Part shown: in pieces, positions 48,368 through 59,860 of the stretch | How positions within the stretch are numbered: position 1 is the stretch's first letter | Layout of the letters: each line of letters starts with the position of its first letter | Assembly (NCBI RefSeq): GCF_001411555.2 | Contig: NC_049905.1 | Span: forward strand, 7,221,053-7,285,052 | Length of the DNA: 64,000 nt | Source: Juglans regia | Lineage: Eukaryota; Streptophyta; Magnoliopsida; Fagales; Juglandaceae | Direction of reading: 5' to 3' | Notes under the pieces: generated by a model | Databases searched by the model: none | What the model was told of the DNA's origin: nothing | What the model saw: only the letters and a program-made list of their open reading frames with translations | Position numbers and translations under genes: made by a program

Positions 48368-48760
48368 CTAGTACTTCGTTGGTATCGATGTACTTTCCTC
48401 TTGTCCCAACGCAACCTGTGCCAATTTGTCAGCCATTTGGTTTTCTTCCCTCGGTATTTGCTGAATGTAGAAGTAATGAAAGGAGTCCTGATTTTCCCAT
48501 ACCAATTGTAGATACTTTTTCAGCATCTCGCCTTTTATGGCTAATTCACCCAGCACTTGATTGACTACGACCTGGGAGTCGGCCTTTACTTTGATCTCCA
48601 CCGCTCCCAATGTCTCAGCTATAGTCAGTTCGACTAATAGTGCTTCATACTTTGTTTCGTTGTTGGTGGTCTTGAAGACGAGCTTGATCGAGTAGTCGTG
48701 CTCTTTCCAAGACTCTGTGGTGATGTGTACTGCCACTCCCCCTCCAACCTGGTAGGACAA
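48368..48760 (-). pseudogene. Gypsy RNase H domain
   Basis: 130-codon open frame with KTTNNETKYEALLVELTIAE, VKADSQVVVNQVLGE and IPREENQMADKLAQ, the plant RNase H pattern (ET-YEAL, DSQ, N-AD). The first catalytic Asp (normally in a DGS/DGA start) lies before this frame and is not clear. Confidence 0.85.
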
Positions 48761-49371
48761 GCCAACTACGAAGACGTTTCAAGGCTTTCCCGTGGGTGCG
48801 ACCGGGATGTCTTTTGAAAAGTCAACGAAAACTACCACAAAATCGGTCAACACTTGCCCTTTTATCGTCGTGCGGGGGAGGTATTCTATATTAAACTATC
48901 TTAGCTCGATGGCCCAATTCATCAAGCGTCCAGAGGCATTGGGCCTTTGTATCACCTTATTGAGGGGGTGTTAATTAGTACTTTTATTAGGTGGGCTTGA
49001 AAATACGGTCTCAATCGGCATGCCACTGTCACCAATGTGAAGGCCATCATCTCCATCCGGGGATACCTGGCTTTTGCTCCTCGAAATGCCCGGTTGGTAT
49101 AGTATACAGGCTTCTGGCATCATTCTTTATCTAGGACCAAGACTGCCAAAACGGCGTGAGGAGACACTGACAGGTACACCGTCAGGTTGTCTCATACCTC
49201 TGCCTGACTGAGGAGTGAGGGATGAGCCAGATATTCCTTCAACAATTTGAACTCTTGTTCGCAATCAGGGTTCCAATCTTGAGCTTTCCATAGGACTTTG
49301 AAGAACAACAAGCACTTATCTATTGATCGAGAAATGAATTGATTGAGGGTGGCTATCTGCCTCGCTAGCTT

Positions 49372-49994
49372 CTAAACGCCATTAATACTTCGAGGAGGGT
49401 GCATGTTCAGTATGGCTTCGACCTTCTCTAGGTTGGCTTCAATTCCACTCCCGGAGACCATAAAACCCAAGAACTTGCCTAATTCTACTCCAAATGCACA
49501 CTTCAGTGGGTTAAGTTTCATTTTGTATCGTCGAAGGACTGCAAAGGTTTCTTGCAAGTCATCCAAGTGGCACTCAGGTTCCTTGCGGCTAGCAAGTCAT
49601 CAGCATAAACCTCAATGTTACGTCCTATCTGCCTCTTGAAAATCTGATTGAAGAGGTGTTGATATGTTGCTCCCTCATTTTTTATCTCGAAGGACATGGC
49701 GCAGTAGTAATAGAGCCCCCGGTCTGTGATGAATTTTGTCTTCTCATCATCCTCAAGATTCATTCGGATTTGATTGTATGTTGAGTAGGCGTCCATGAAA
49801 CTTAGCAAACGGTGACCTACGGTAGAGTCAATGATCAGGTCAATGCGGGGAAAGGAGAAGCTATCCTTGGGACATCCCTTGTTTATGTCAATCAAGTCAA
49901 TGCACCTTCTCCATTTGCCACTCAATTTTTTTACCAGTACTGCGTTCGACAACCACTCAGGATATTGTGCTTCCCAGATGAATCCAACGGCCAT
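49372..49994 (-). pseudogene. Gypsy reverse transcriptase
   Basis: 49994-49518 has WRRCIDLIDINKGCPKDSF, the finger/palm segment, MDAYSTYNQIRM and the active site VYADDLLA. 49566-49372 continues with YKMKLNPLKCAFGVELGKFL. A frameshift lies just after YADD. The connection domain to RNase H (48770-49370) is broken by stops. Confidence 0.9.
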
Positions 49995-50372
49995 AAGGCG
50001 ATCAAGTTTCTAGGCTATGGCGACCACCTTTTCCATGCTAAAACTCCTGCACTTCTACCAGACTTTCTTTGCTTCTGGACTCACTCAAAGGTAGTGTTCG
50101 ATGATTACATTGTCGATGCCAAACATTTCATTGTAACTCTAAGTAAACACATCACAGATTGCCTCATTGTGGCGTCCATTCTGGTGTCGATCCTCATAGT
50201 GAGGTCGGGTTTCTCGGGATAGATAGGGACAGTTTCAGGGGTTCTTTTGGCTCTTCCTGTCATATTGTTTGCTCATCCCAGACCTCTTCATCTCGGGCGA
50301 CGGTGGGGTTTAGTCAATTCTTTTGAGGGCTTTTCTGTCACTGCCTCCAGCTTTCAAGTGTTGTACATAGCA

Positions 50373-50795
50373 TTATTGAGCTAGCATTTGTTCTCCCTTG
50401 ATCTTGCCAACCCCAGCTCCCATGGGGAACTTCATTTTCAAGTGGTAAGTTGACGTTCTTGCCTTCAGATTGTTTAAAGTGGGGTGCCCTAAGATCGCAT
50501 TGTACGATGATAGGGCTTTTGCCACTAGGAAGTCATTCACTGGTGTGATGGACCTGGGGGCCTTCCCGACCAGCACTGGTAGGGTGATGGCTCTTACCGG
50601 CATGATTATGTCTCATGTGAACCCTTTCAAAGGCATGGGGGTTAGGCGTATGCGACCAGGGTCAATTCCCATCTTGACGAACGCATCCCAAAACAGAATG
50701 TTGGCTGAGCTAACATTGTTTAACAGAATCCTTCGTGTTGTGAATTTGGTGACTAGCATGGTCACGACAAGGTCATCTTCATGGGGGCGGAGCAA
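50373..50795 (-). pseudogene. Gypsy aspartic protease, catalytic Asp lost
   Basis: Two frames: 50795-50613 (LVVTMLVTKFTTRRILLNNV, SSANILFWDAFVKMGI) and 50603-50373 (YNAILGHPTLNNLKARTSTY). Relatives have V-D-N/T-G-S-S-A-D-I-L-F at the active site; here it reads LNNVSSANILF, so the catalytic Asp is Asn and the Gly is Val. Confidence 0.8.
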
Positions 50796-51630
50796 TCCTT
50801 CACTGTCTTCCTCATCGAATGTGATGACGACCGCATCCGAGCATCTCCGCTATTTATTTTGGGGATTCTCTACTGTGAACACTTCTTCATATTGGGCTCT
50901 ACAGGAATGGACTTTCCTTGCAGACGAGGTAGCGCCACCCTCGGCGTATCCTAGGGGGCTGTCATGGCATGTTGGCATGCAGTGAGGTGGGCTCCCCGGG
51001 GCTCTGGCCCTACCTCTTCTCTTCTTGGGGTTTTCACTCCAATGCGTCCACGCGTGTCTACTTATGCAATCAGTTTTCCATCGATCTTTCATAGGTTGAT
51101 GGCCGACCAATTGTTCCAATTCCTCTATCCTCCATTATAGGGTATTACATTCCTTGGTATGGCGTCGATCCGATTGGTGATATGTGCATAAGCAACAATC
51201 TCTTTAGTCCCGCTGATCAACCTTCCGCGGTGTGGTCTAGTTCTCCTCCTATATGACCAAGCCAGTGTGGGTCCGTCTCGGGCCTTTTGTTTTAGCCGAC
51301 GGGTTCTCGCCCTTCTTTGCTTCGTATTGTGCTTTCTTTGGTCTCTCAAGGGCCTTTCCCCGGCTGGACCCACTGGCCTTCTAGTCAACTTGTTCTAACT
51401 CGATTTTCCTAGGTGTTGTCAAGGTCCATGAACTCACGCAATGACGTGGGGGTCTTCTTTGCTAGCTTCGTCGTAAACAAGTTTTAGGGTGAGATATCTC
51501 TCAAAAGGGCTGCCAAGGTGATCTTTTCATCTTGGTCGTTCGTTGTCATTCGTTCCCTATTAAACCAAGATAGGTACACTTTCAAGTTTTCATCATCCCA
51601 CTACTTGACGGTCAGGAGGTACGTTGTTGG

Positions 51631-52062
51631 TCATTTCCTATTTCTACTTGCCATGAATTGTTTCAAGAATAGGTGGTTCAGCTCTCCGAAACCATCGATT
51701 GATCCTGAGGGCAGTGTGCCAAACCATCCCCTTATCACCTCCTTTAGCGTTAGTGGGAAGACTCGGCACACAATCTCCCTCGGGAACCTGTGGAGGGTCA
51801 TGGTCATGTGAGCCTTAAAAGTTTCCAGGTGCTCAAGGGGAGACTTGGACCCGTATGTCAATTTGAGGGACTTTGAATTTGGGCGGGACAGGCGCCGCCA
51901 TGACCTCCGTGACACACCCATATTTTTTCCCATTTCTTCATACTTGTCCATGAATCCACACAACTCGTGGTGTATCTTCTGTCTTTCTTTTTCAACCGCA
52001 TCCATTCCTACTGCGCTTTGTGATTTCGTGTGCTCATTTTGACTTGGTTTAGCGTCTCCCAC
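51631..52062 (-). pseudogene. Gypsy gag
   Basis: 143-codon frame with LEHLETFKAHMTMTLHRF, and RVFPLTLKEVIRGWFGTLPS followed by SIDGFGELNHLFLKQF, the retrotransposon gag core. It begins about 200 bp from the 5' LTR as expected. The C-terminal part (50850-51388) is in other frames. Confidence 0.85.
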
Positions 52063-52270
52063 GTTCGCTATGTCCCTTCCTTAAGGTCTCTTTCTCTTGC
52101 CGAAGCCTCTCCACTTCCGTCATCAGTATCTTGACCACCTCTTCCATTTCAACGAACCTTACTTCCATGCTTCTTGAGGATTCCTCTTGTCCACGAGTGG
52201 CTTGTGAACACGTCGTGATAGGCATACAAATGACACATTTTTTTTATAGGTATCCCACAGACGATGCCAC

Positions 52271-53469
52271 TGTTGACGTCGTGTTTTCCACATTCCTCAC
52301 CTCCCTTGGTGGTGCCCTACGAAATAATAGCAGTTAGGTCTCGAGGGGTGTGTGCGACACCTCCGATGCCAAAGTTAGTGTTGAGTGTGATGATAGGAAA
52401 AAGGAACGAGGGAGCAAAAGAAGGAGAGAGTCTGAAAAGATCCCTTTACCTAAGCCTGGAGATAGGTTTATATACTCAGTTGAGGTGGTCCCCTCCTAAG
52501 AGCATTAGCATTGGTTTATGCATATGCATATGTAAAATTACCTCTTTTGCATATCCATTTTGCCATTCAAGCAAAATTTTCACATTGGCTTATGCATATT
52601 TGAGACAAAATAATAATAAATATTATTATTTTTTTATTATTACTTTTTTGCTAAAATCCATTTTTTTATATATATTTTACAATTAACATCCACTACATAC
52701 ATTTGACATTAATAATACAAATATAATAATAAAAAATATAATTTTTTAATAATAATATATTAAAAATATAATAAAATGAAAAAATATATATATAATATAT
52801 TATAATAATAAAATGAATGTGCAAGTGAATGTTTGTTTTGTTGTTGAAGGAGTGAGAAAATGAAAGGATTGTGTGAGAGAGAGTGGGAGAGAGAAAATAA
52901 TTATTTAAATATGATTTGTAGGGTGAATAGTGGTTATCCAAATTTGGATAAGCACTATTCATAGGTAGCTAAATATTTGGATATGCATAAGCCAATGTGG
53001 AAGATTTTAGGGTCATATTATGCAAATTTGACTTTGCATATGCATATGCATAGACCAATGCTAATGCTCATAGGCTAGGTTGTATGTAGGCTGTACCGAA
53101 CACCACGTTCATGGTAGGGCGACTACCAGTTTCCTCAGTGGCCATGCCATCACTTTAAATGCGGGTGTGTCCTTCCTCTTGTCTGCACTTCGCGTAGGGT
53201 TGAGGAAGTGCGTCCACTATCCAAAACTCCTTATCCAAGGCAAGGCTCCTGCTGCTGTTGTCGGTTGTGGCTATTCCCATACCATCAACGCAGTGTGACC
53301 TCCTACAGGCAATGATATGCGTGGTCACTTTGACTATCTTCTCCTTCCTGACACATACCCCACAGGCTGGGCCCGAGTCTTCTCTTATTATCCTTGCAGA
53401 GTCAGGCTGCACATCTCCTAGGAAGGGCCAAGGCCTTCACTCACCCCATCAAGGGGAATTCCCCTTCCA
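52271..53469 (-). repeat. Right (5') LTR of the Gypsy element
   Basis: Partner of 42984-43949. A 570-bp MITE-like insert (52500-53069) lies inside. Confidence 0.9.
52500..53069. mobile_element. Terminal-inverted-repeat element in the right Gypsy LTR, 570 bp
   Basis: GAGCATTAGCATTGGTTTAT at the left end pairs with ATAGACCAATGCTAATGCTC at the right end, and the match continues through ATGCATATGCATATG (over 30 bp). Further subterminal pairs such as CACATTGGCTTATGCATAT occur. The centre is A/T-only. Flanked by TA on each side. It is absent from the other LTR, so it inserted after the Gypsy element. Confidence 0.85.
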
Positions 53470-53474
53470 CACAT

Positions 53475-53751
53475 ATTATATCTATTTCTTTCTAAATTGT
53501 ACAAAATATTTAGATCATAAAATTGCAATAAATCTTGATCGAGGACATTTCGAGAGAGTAGAAGATAGGCTTCAACAGAGTAGAAGATATTCTCTCAAGA
53601 ATATGTTCTACACACCTCTTGCCTCTCACTGTTCAATCTCATTCATCAAATGAACAAAACATTATATATATATATATATATATAGGAAACAATGCCAAGA
53701 AACCCTAATGTGGCAACACTAGGTTATTCGCTTGAGCGGTGTGTCGAGCGC
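53475..53751. other. Fragment of an unidentified LTR, left of the solo LTR
   Basis: Contains a TA run (about 53664-53684) and TTCGCTTGAGCGGTGTGTCG. It appears continuous with 56742-57234 once the solo LTR is removed. Confidence 0.4.
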
Positions 53752-56736
53752 TGTAACACCCGGACCCAGTCAAGCATGATTTTTATATTTTTTGGGCTTA
53801 TGCGTATGAAAAATCCAATTGAGTATTCGAGTTTTTTTGGAATAGACTACGGGCTTAAAATCTTTGTTTTGGAGGTTTATGATTTTTTCTTTGGTGTTTA
53901 TAATTAGGTTAAAAATCTTTTTGTGAGTTGAGAAAATTTTTGGACTAGTTGAATTATTTTTAGAAATTGAGTCGTGATCGATGACTCAAGAAAAAGACCA
54001 AGACCCACGCCCACATCCGTGTCTTTTAAACCATTAAAACCAACTGAGTTTATGATATTTTCGCCGCCTCGCACGATTGCATTCCCATGCACATACGCCT
54101 CTATTCTCCTCAGCTTTAGGGTTTTGTTTTTGTTTTGTTTCAATCACCTATTTATTCACATGTTAAATTCACAGTTCATGCACGTTTTCTCCCCTAGAGT
54201 TTTTCTCACGTCCTTGGCATGCACATTTCTTCAGCTCAGCATTTCCCTTTGGGTTTCCATCACTCACATATTTATACACATACATTAGCCCACGCATAGA
54301 GAAACTGCTTTGTGACATTCGTTGCCGCTGCTGCCCTCTTCAGTCGTCCCGTTGCTGCCGTCGACTCCCTTTGCCACCACGCACCAATGTGAGACAGTGC
54401 CCAGGGCTTCAAACCTCCTCGTGCCCTTCTGTTTTTCCAGTCATTGCACCGTCCAGAACTCACACTGCCCCCATACAAAATCAACGCAACCTATGCATGC
54501 ACGAAGCCCCCACCGTGCACTGTCGAGCCACCCCAACACTTTTACATAGTTGCCGCCCTGTTCATCCACCCCATGTAAACCTCTGCCCAAACCTCACCTC
54601 CATAGTCAGTTGTGAACCCACGTCGGAAAACACCACCCTTAGACACACCGAAGTACCTATGTTTTTGCATCTCAAAACAAGGCACTTTATCTTGTTTCGA
54701 TGCCACCAACCACAGTGAAGGGAAGCCCGGCGATGCCGACACCCCAACCTTTCTATGACCTACTACTGCCCAACCACCTTGTTGCCGCCGCATCGCTGCC
54801 CTCTTGGTGAGTATTCCGTGTGTTTTCTCTATGTCTCTGTTCCTATCTCGCACATCTCTCACTCTCCCTTCTCTATTTCTCACTCACCACTCTCTCTCTT
54901 CCAGTGCACCGCCGTAGTAACCACCGCTGCCACCACACCCAACTCTGTCATAGCTCCACTCTTCAAGGTGAACCTCCATCGCATACATAGCTGCTGCTTT
55001 ATTCAAAGAATTTGGTTTTACGGAAGTGTAATTACATTCTTCAAAGCTATTTTTTTACACTGATATTATTAATTACTTTTTTACCCTTTGAACTGCAAGT
55101 TATGCTAAGGTGTTTTAAAATTTTTAATATGTGTTAATATACTCTTATTTAATTATGATTACAGAAAATCACTTAAGTATTTTAACATATTATTAAGTAA
55201 AGATTTATTTTAAGACTAAACAATATTGGTGTAATGTTATTTTTACACTTTAGATATGATTTAGTCTATTAAAAAATAGTTATGGTTTACCTTAAAATAT
55301 TTTGGGATAATTATATTATTTAGTATTAAACTTTATAGTTTGTTTTCAATAATAAATAGGTCAGATTTTTAAATGTTTTAGTCAAAGTTATTAAATCAAC
55401 ATTGATGATTTTAGAAAGTGTTGATTTATAATTTTAAGTTATGAAATTTTAGGTTTTGAGGAATTAAATAGGTTATTTTATAAGCTTAGGCTTAAATATC
55501 GAAATTCGAAATACGTGATTAATTGAAAATTTACAAGAATTACATGATTATTTTATAGGTGACGATTAATTATTGTTCAATATTTTTTAGGAAAATTCTG
55601 GAAAAGCTAAGAAGTCCAGGTAAATGGGGTTTCTATGCTAGACTTTGTATAAAATAAAAATGAACTAAGGTTGATTTACGAAAATGTGCATCATATGTTT
55701 TGAAAATAAATGTGAAAATAACCTCAGTTATTTATTCTTCATTACTCATTGAACTATGATGAAAGAGAAAGTATTTTTGTCATGACTGATGTCGATATGA
55801 GCTTACTTTTGACATTCTATTTATGACCATTGCAAAAAGAGCGAATATGAAAATTTGTGCATAATTATGTAAATATATTTTGGATCTGCTTTGATTACGA
55901 AGATGATATGATTTTGTTTAGTACTCTGTTTGGATAAAATGTGATTTCTGAAAATCATTGGCATGACTCTCTGATTCTGAATTTGATTATGTTTCCGCTC
56001 TGTTCCGTTATGACCCTACCACAAGTGATAATAGTGACATACGGCCCAACCACGGGTTACAATAGTGGATACAGCCCAACCACGAGTGATAATAGTGGAT
56101 ACGGCCCAACCACGAGTTATAAAAGTGGATACGGCCCTACCATAGGTTATAGTAATGGTCTTTATTTTGAGTGCACACCTTGGTGACAGAGTGATTTATG
56201 TTCTGCTTGGGTATCCACAGATGCACAACCCTACCACGGGAGTTATACATGGCTTCTGTTCTGATGATGATGATGATCATTTATGCTATGCCAAATGATA
56301 TTTTTGAATGAATTTATTTCTGAATTTTCGCTCTAATATTTTAATAACATGTTCTACTTCCACACTCTGAGAATGGAAATATTTTGTTCTGCATTCTAAT
56401 TTCTGTAAATGCTTATGTTTACATACTAGTATATGTTCTCTGCTTACTGAGTTGTTGATAACTCATCCCTTATCTCCAAATATTTTTCAGATAATTTTGA
56501 TGATTCAACTGGAGAACAAGAATAAGAAGTTTTAATAAGGTGCAATGATCGTAGTGGAATAAATTCCTGAGTATACAAGTTTATTGGAGAATCTTATTTA
56601 GTAGGTTTACAATTTTCGGATTCTGAATAAATGGATTTGTACTTTTTGGGAATATTGGTGTTTTTAAATATGTTATGGAAGTTGGATTTAGGCTACAAGA
56701 GCTAACTCTCCAGATCTCCGGGACCAGGACGTTACA
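53752..56736 (+). mobile_element. Solo LTR, 3 kb, probably Gypsy type
   Basis: Starts TGTAACACCCGGACCC and ends GGGACCAGGACGTTACA, imperfect inverted ends of TGTAAC...GTTACA. Flanked by AGCGC (53747-53751) and AGCAC (56737-56741), a 5-bp duplication with one change. Inside are a CT/GC-rich block (54290-54990), then A/T-rich sequence, then a 30-bp tandem repeat. No gag-pol is present. Short frames in the GC-rich block are low-complexity and not taken as genes. Confidence 0.75.
56012..56165. repeat. 30-bp tandem repeat inside the solo LTR
   Basis: About five units of the type AATAGTGGATACGGCCCAAC + CACGAGTTAT. The period of 30 keeps one frame open, giving GYGPTTSYNS-like 10-residue repeats, but there is no gene around it. 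Confidence 0.85.
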
Positions 56737-56741
56737 AGCAC

Positions 56742-57247
56742 ACCTCGAGCGAATATTCCGTCCAACATTCACTCAAGTCGACCACTGAGCGAGTCTCTAG
56801 CGAACTCTCTACCTGAGTTTTGCTCAAGCCAACTTTCGAGCGCACCTCAAGGTATCTCACTGCTTGACCTTTAACAAACACCTTGTCTAGCGAAAGTTGA
56901 GTGAACACTTGGCTTGACGTCTTCTCAGCTAAAAACCAAACAGACTCTATAACCCAACACAAAGCTCTATGGAATGTGGTTGGCACTGGGCCTAAGTATG
57001 TGTGCATACCACCATAGTGTGCCTATCTAGCCAGTGATGGTAAAGTTGTGCACATATTGTTGCGCACTGGGCCTAAGTACAAAGGAATGCAAACTTACAA
57101 AGAGAGACTGCTAAAAGGTTGTTTTTACATAATAGGTGGATGGTTGATAATTTCGAGAGGAAAATTTGTACATATGAACATGGAAAACTGGCTAGAATGC
57201 CATAATTCCTTGTGATATTTATATTTTTAAGTTTAAAAAATGGGGAG
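56742..57247. other. Continuation of the interrupted LTR fragment
   Basis: Rich in CGAGCGAA/CTCAAGT motifs (56745-56920), then unassigned sequence with GCACTGGGCCTAAGTA twice (about 56983 and 57065), ending in the purine tract AAAAAATGGGGAG (57235-57247). Confidence 0.4.
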
Positions 57248-59095
57248 TGTTAATGCCTTAATTTACAAAACAGACCAGAAGGGAGGGAAGAATCATTCCC
57301 GGCCCATGATGGTAATTTGAGCTTCGATACAGTGTTCTTCTCATTCATCCATGAAATAAATAATAAATAAATGTATAAAAATGAATAGAGAGATGAAAAT
57401 TTACGTGGTTCGGTATAATGCATGTTCACGGGTTGTTTGGGGCGAAATCTACTATGATAGGTGATTTTACATATCTCTCATACATCTCTTAATACAATGG
57501 AGAAATTTAGGATTCTAGAAGGTTGAAGACGGTGCCTCCCTTGAGAGAAGATCATTCGGAGTCATTGTGCATGGTGGAGTCTGTTCCTAGAGAAGTTGTC
57601 GAGCTTGTCAAATTTGTGGGAATCTCCCCTTTATATAGAGGTATATTTCCTTGGAGTGATTGAGTCACACTTACCTTGTGAACTCATTTCCTTTTAGAAC
57701 TCATGAGTCTCTTTCCTTTTAGGAGTTTCAGTCAACTTACCTTATCTCTTGATTTGATTTTCGGATTTATCTCAATGCTAAATTATAGTCTGTTGATTTA
57801 ACCCCAAACAAATGCATGCGATTCTTAAGGTTGATTTGCTCACAATAAGAAGGCATTAAGAATCTTCATGTCAATAATCTGCAGAAAAAATAAACTTCGA
57901 AAATTGGTCCCTGGCTTTTTGTTTGTTTCATTCCAAGCAGTGAAGTGCTCAGCTTGGAGAGATATGCGAGAGATGTGCTCGATCGCGCTAGGTGCGAGAG
58001 TGAAGCTCAGCTTCGGCAGTAGATGTACTCAACCGCATTAGGTGCGAGCACGACAAATTTAGAGGGAGATGTACTCGACCGCATTAAGTGCGAGCGTGGA
58101 GCTCAGCTTTGAGTTTGTTTATTTGTGTGAATGTTTGCTTGAGAGACTGTTTATTGCTGGTAAATAATGCATATTTCCATGATTGGTTTTTGCTGTTGTT
58201 GGTAGTAGTGGACTTTATTGGTTGCATGTGACCGTTTATTGTCAACAAAGAGTATATTTTTGTGATCGGTTTTGCTATTGTTGGTGGTAGTGGACTTTTT
58301 GCCCCTTGGTGTAAATTTTTGTTGGTGTTCCTGTTTTGCTGTTAGTGTTTGTTGGTAGTAACCCGCACTAAGTGGTCAAAGAGCCCGTCGACCCCTAAGT
58401 CCATCTTAGGCAGTTGGGGAGCCTGTCGACTTGCTCCTAAAGGTAACCTGTGCGAGGCGGTTGTGAAGCTTGAAGACTTGTTCCCAAAGTTTCAAAAAAG
58501 GGGAGTGTTAATGCCTTAATTGCACAATAGGCCGAAATCGAGGAAAGAATCATCCTCAGCCCACGATGGTAATTCTAGCTTCGATATAGTGTTCTTCGCA
58601 TTTATTCATGAAATAAATAATAAATAAACATATAAAAATAAATAGAGAGAGATGCAAAGATTTACGTGGTTCGGCGTAATGCCTAAATCTACAGGTTATT
58701 TGGGGCAAAATCCACAATGATATGTATTTTACATATTTGTCATGACCTCACATATCTCTCAATATAATTGAAAATTTTAGGATTTCTAGAGGTTGAAGAC
58801 GGTGGCTCCCTTGAGAGAAGATTATTTGGAGTTATTGTGCATGGTGGAGTCTATGCCTAGAGAAGTTGTCTAGCTTGTCAGATTTGTTGGGATCTCCTCT
58901 TTATATAGAGATTTATTTCCTTGGAATGATTGAGTTTAACTTGCCACATGAACTACTTTCATTTTTTAAGTCTGAGTCTCTTTCATTTTAGGAATCTAAA
59001 TCAACTTACCCTATCTCTTTTCATTTTTATCTCTTGGCTTGACTTTCGGCTTTATCTCTAGACTAAATTATAGGTTGTTGATTTGACCCCCAACA
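57248..59095 (+). mobile_element. Short non-autonomous LTR retrotransposon
   Basis: 5' LTR 57248-57810 and 3' LTR 58506-59095 begin TGTTAATGCCTTAATT and end CCCCAA(A)CA. The 695-bp interior has no coding capacity and ends in the polypurine tract AAAAAAGGGGAG directly before the 3' LTR. Each LTR carries CTTTATATAGAG, a likely TATA region. No standard tRNA-Met primer site follows the 5' LTR. Flanks GGGAG and TGGAG may be a worn target duplication. Unusually, AAAAAATGGGGAG also precedes the 5' LTR. A third copy lies at 23862-24870. Confidence 0.75.
57965..58110. repeat. Three tandem units in the interior of the short LTR element
   Basis: Each unit contains GATGTACTCGACCGCATTAG + GTGCGAGCGTGGAGCTCAGC or a near version, with a spacing of about 45-55 bp. 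The same array is in the copy at 24620-24760. Confidence 0.75.
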
Positions 59096-59545
59096 TGGAG
59101 AGTTTACCATTTTTTTTAACCTAAACATTTTCTACAATTCAGAGGGAGTTACATGTATGGAAAATTATGTCATGAATCAAAATGTGCTAATATATATTAG
59201 TGAGCAACCTTTCTAGTACTAAATATATAGTTGAATTTTTTCGGAGAATAAGTAGAGTTGGCTAGTTTTTTATACATTTAGTGCTGCGAGAAAACTGCAG
59301 ACTAGAAAATTGAAATGGTAGTTGGCTTTTCAAGGATTTTTCATATTGGAAAACTTATTCATCTGCAAACTAAAGTGTACGCAAGAACTTCTCTCACCTA
59401 GAACTTATTTGTGAAAAGTTAAGGCTGTTAAACCAAACGAAAGGGAGGGAGGTTGGTTCTTGAAGATGGTTGGTGATGAGCTACGTGACAACTCCATGGT
59501 TTTCTATAATGATGAATGAGACGTATAAATGTTTTTTTCAACCTT

Positions 59546-59860
59546 CCCAGGGATTAAGGTAAGGTGATCCTTTGTCAGCTTATTTATTCATCCTTATGGA
59601 AGAAGTATTACCAAGACTTCACGTAAAAATTTTGAGGAAGGTTGAATACGTTGCTTCTCACATCCAGTGGGTGCTCTATTGGTATCCCACCTACTCTATG
59701 TCGACGATCTCTTGGTGTTTGTAAATGGTGAAAAAAGCTCAATGCGAAGACTTGGTAATGTTTTGGAAATTTATGAGAAATGGTTGGACCAGTTAATAAA
59801 TAAAGACAAGTCGGCTCTTTTTAAAAAAAGAAAATTGATATGTCTAGACGGTGGAGTTTA
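59546..59860 (+). pseudogene. LINE reverse transcriptase fragment
   Basis: GGATTAAGGTAAGGTGATCC encodes a worn GLRQGDPLS motif, with LFILMEEVLPRL after it. The frame 59667-59861 has HLLYVDDLLVFVNGE, the active-site aspartates, and YEKWLDQLINKDKSALF. Stops and frame changes flank it. Confidence 0.85.

Larger units (their letters stand above)
42984..53469 (-). mobile_element. Gypsy (Tat-like) LTR retrotransposon, structurally complete but decayed
   Basis: 10.5 kb between exact CACAT duplications (42979-42983, 53470-53474). Minus orientation. The 5' LTR is 53469-52271, directly followed by TGGCATCGTCTGTGGGATA, one or two changes from the TGGCGCCGTCTGTGGGA primer site found in Tat-lineage elements. 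Order: gag, protease, RT, RNase H, integrase, then about 3 kb with an antisense frame, then the 3' LTR. LTR ends are TGGAAGGGG and GTCAACA (TG...CA; the left copy has TA). Both LTRs carry younger insertions. Many stops and frameshifts, and a lost protease Asp, show it cannot move alone. Confidence 0.92.

Noticed and set aside
54290..55063. GC/CT-rich block with several open frames on both strands
   Set aside because: The frames are low-complexity (Pro/Ser/Thr/His-rich), overlap on both strands and lie inside a solo LTR. No domain is visible, so they are not called as genes.
56012..56165. Regularly spaced repeats resembling a CRISPR array
   Set aside because: The units are contiguous 30-bp tandem repeats without unique spacers, in a plant LTR.
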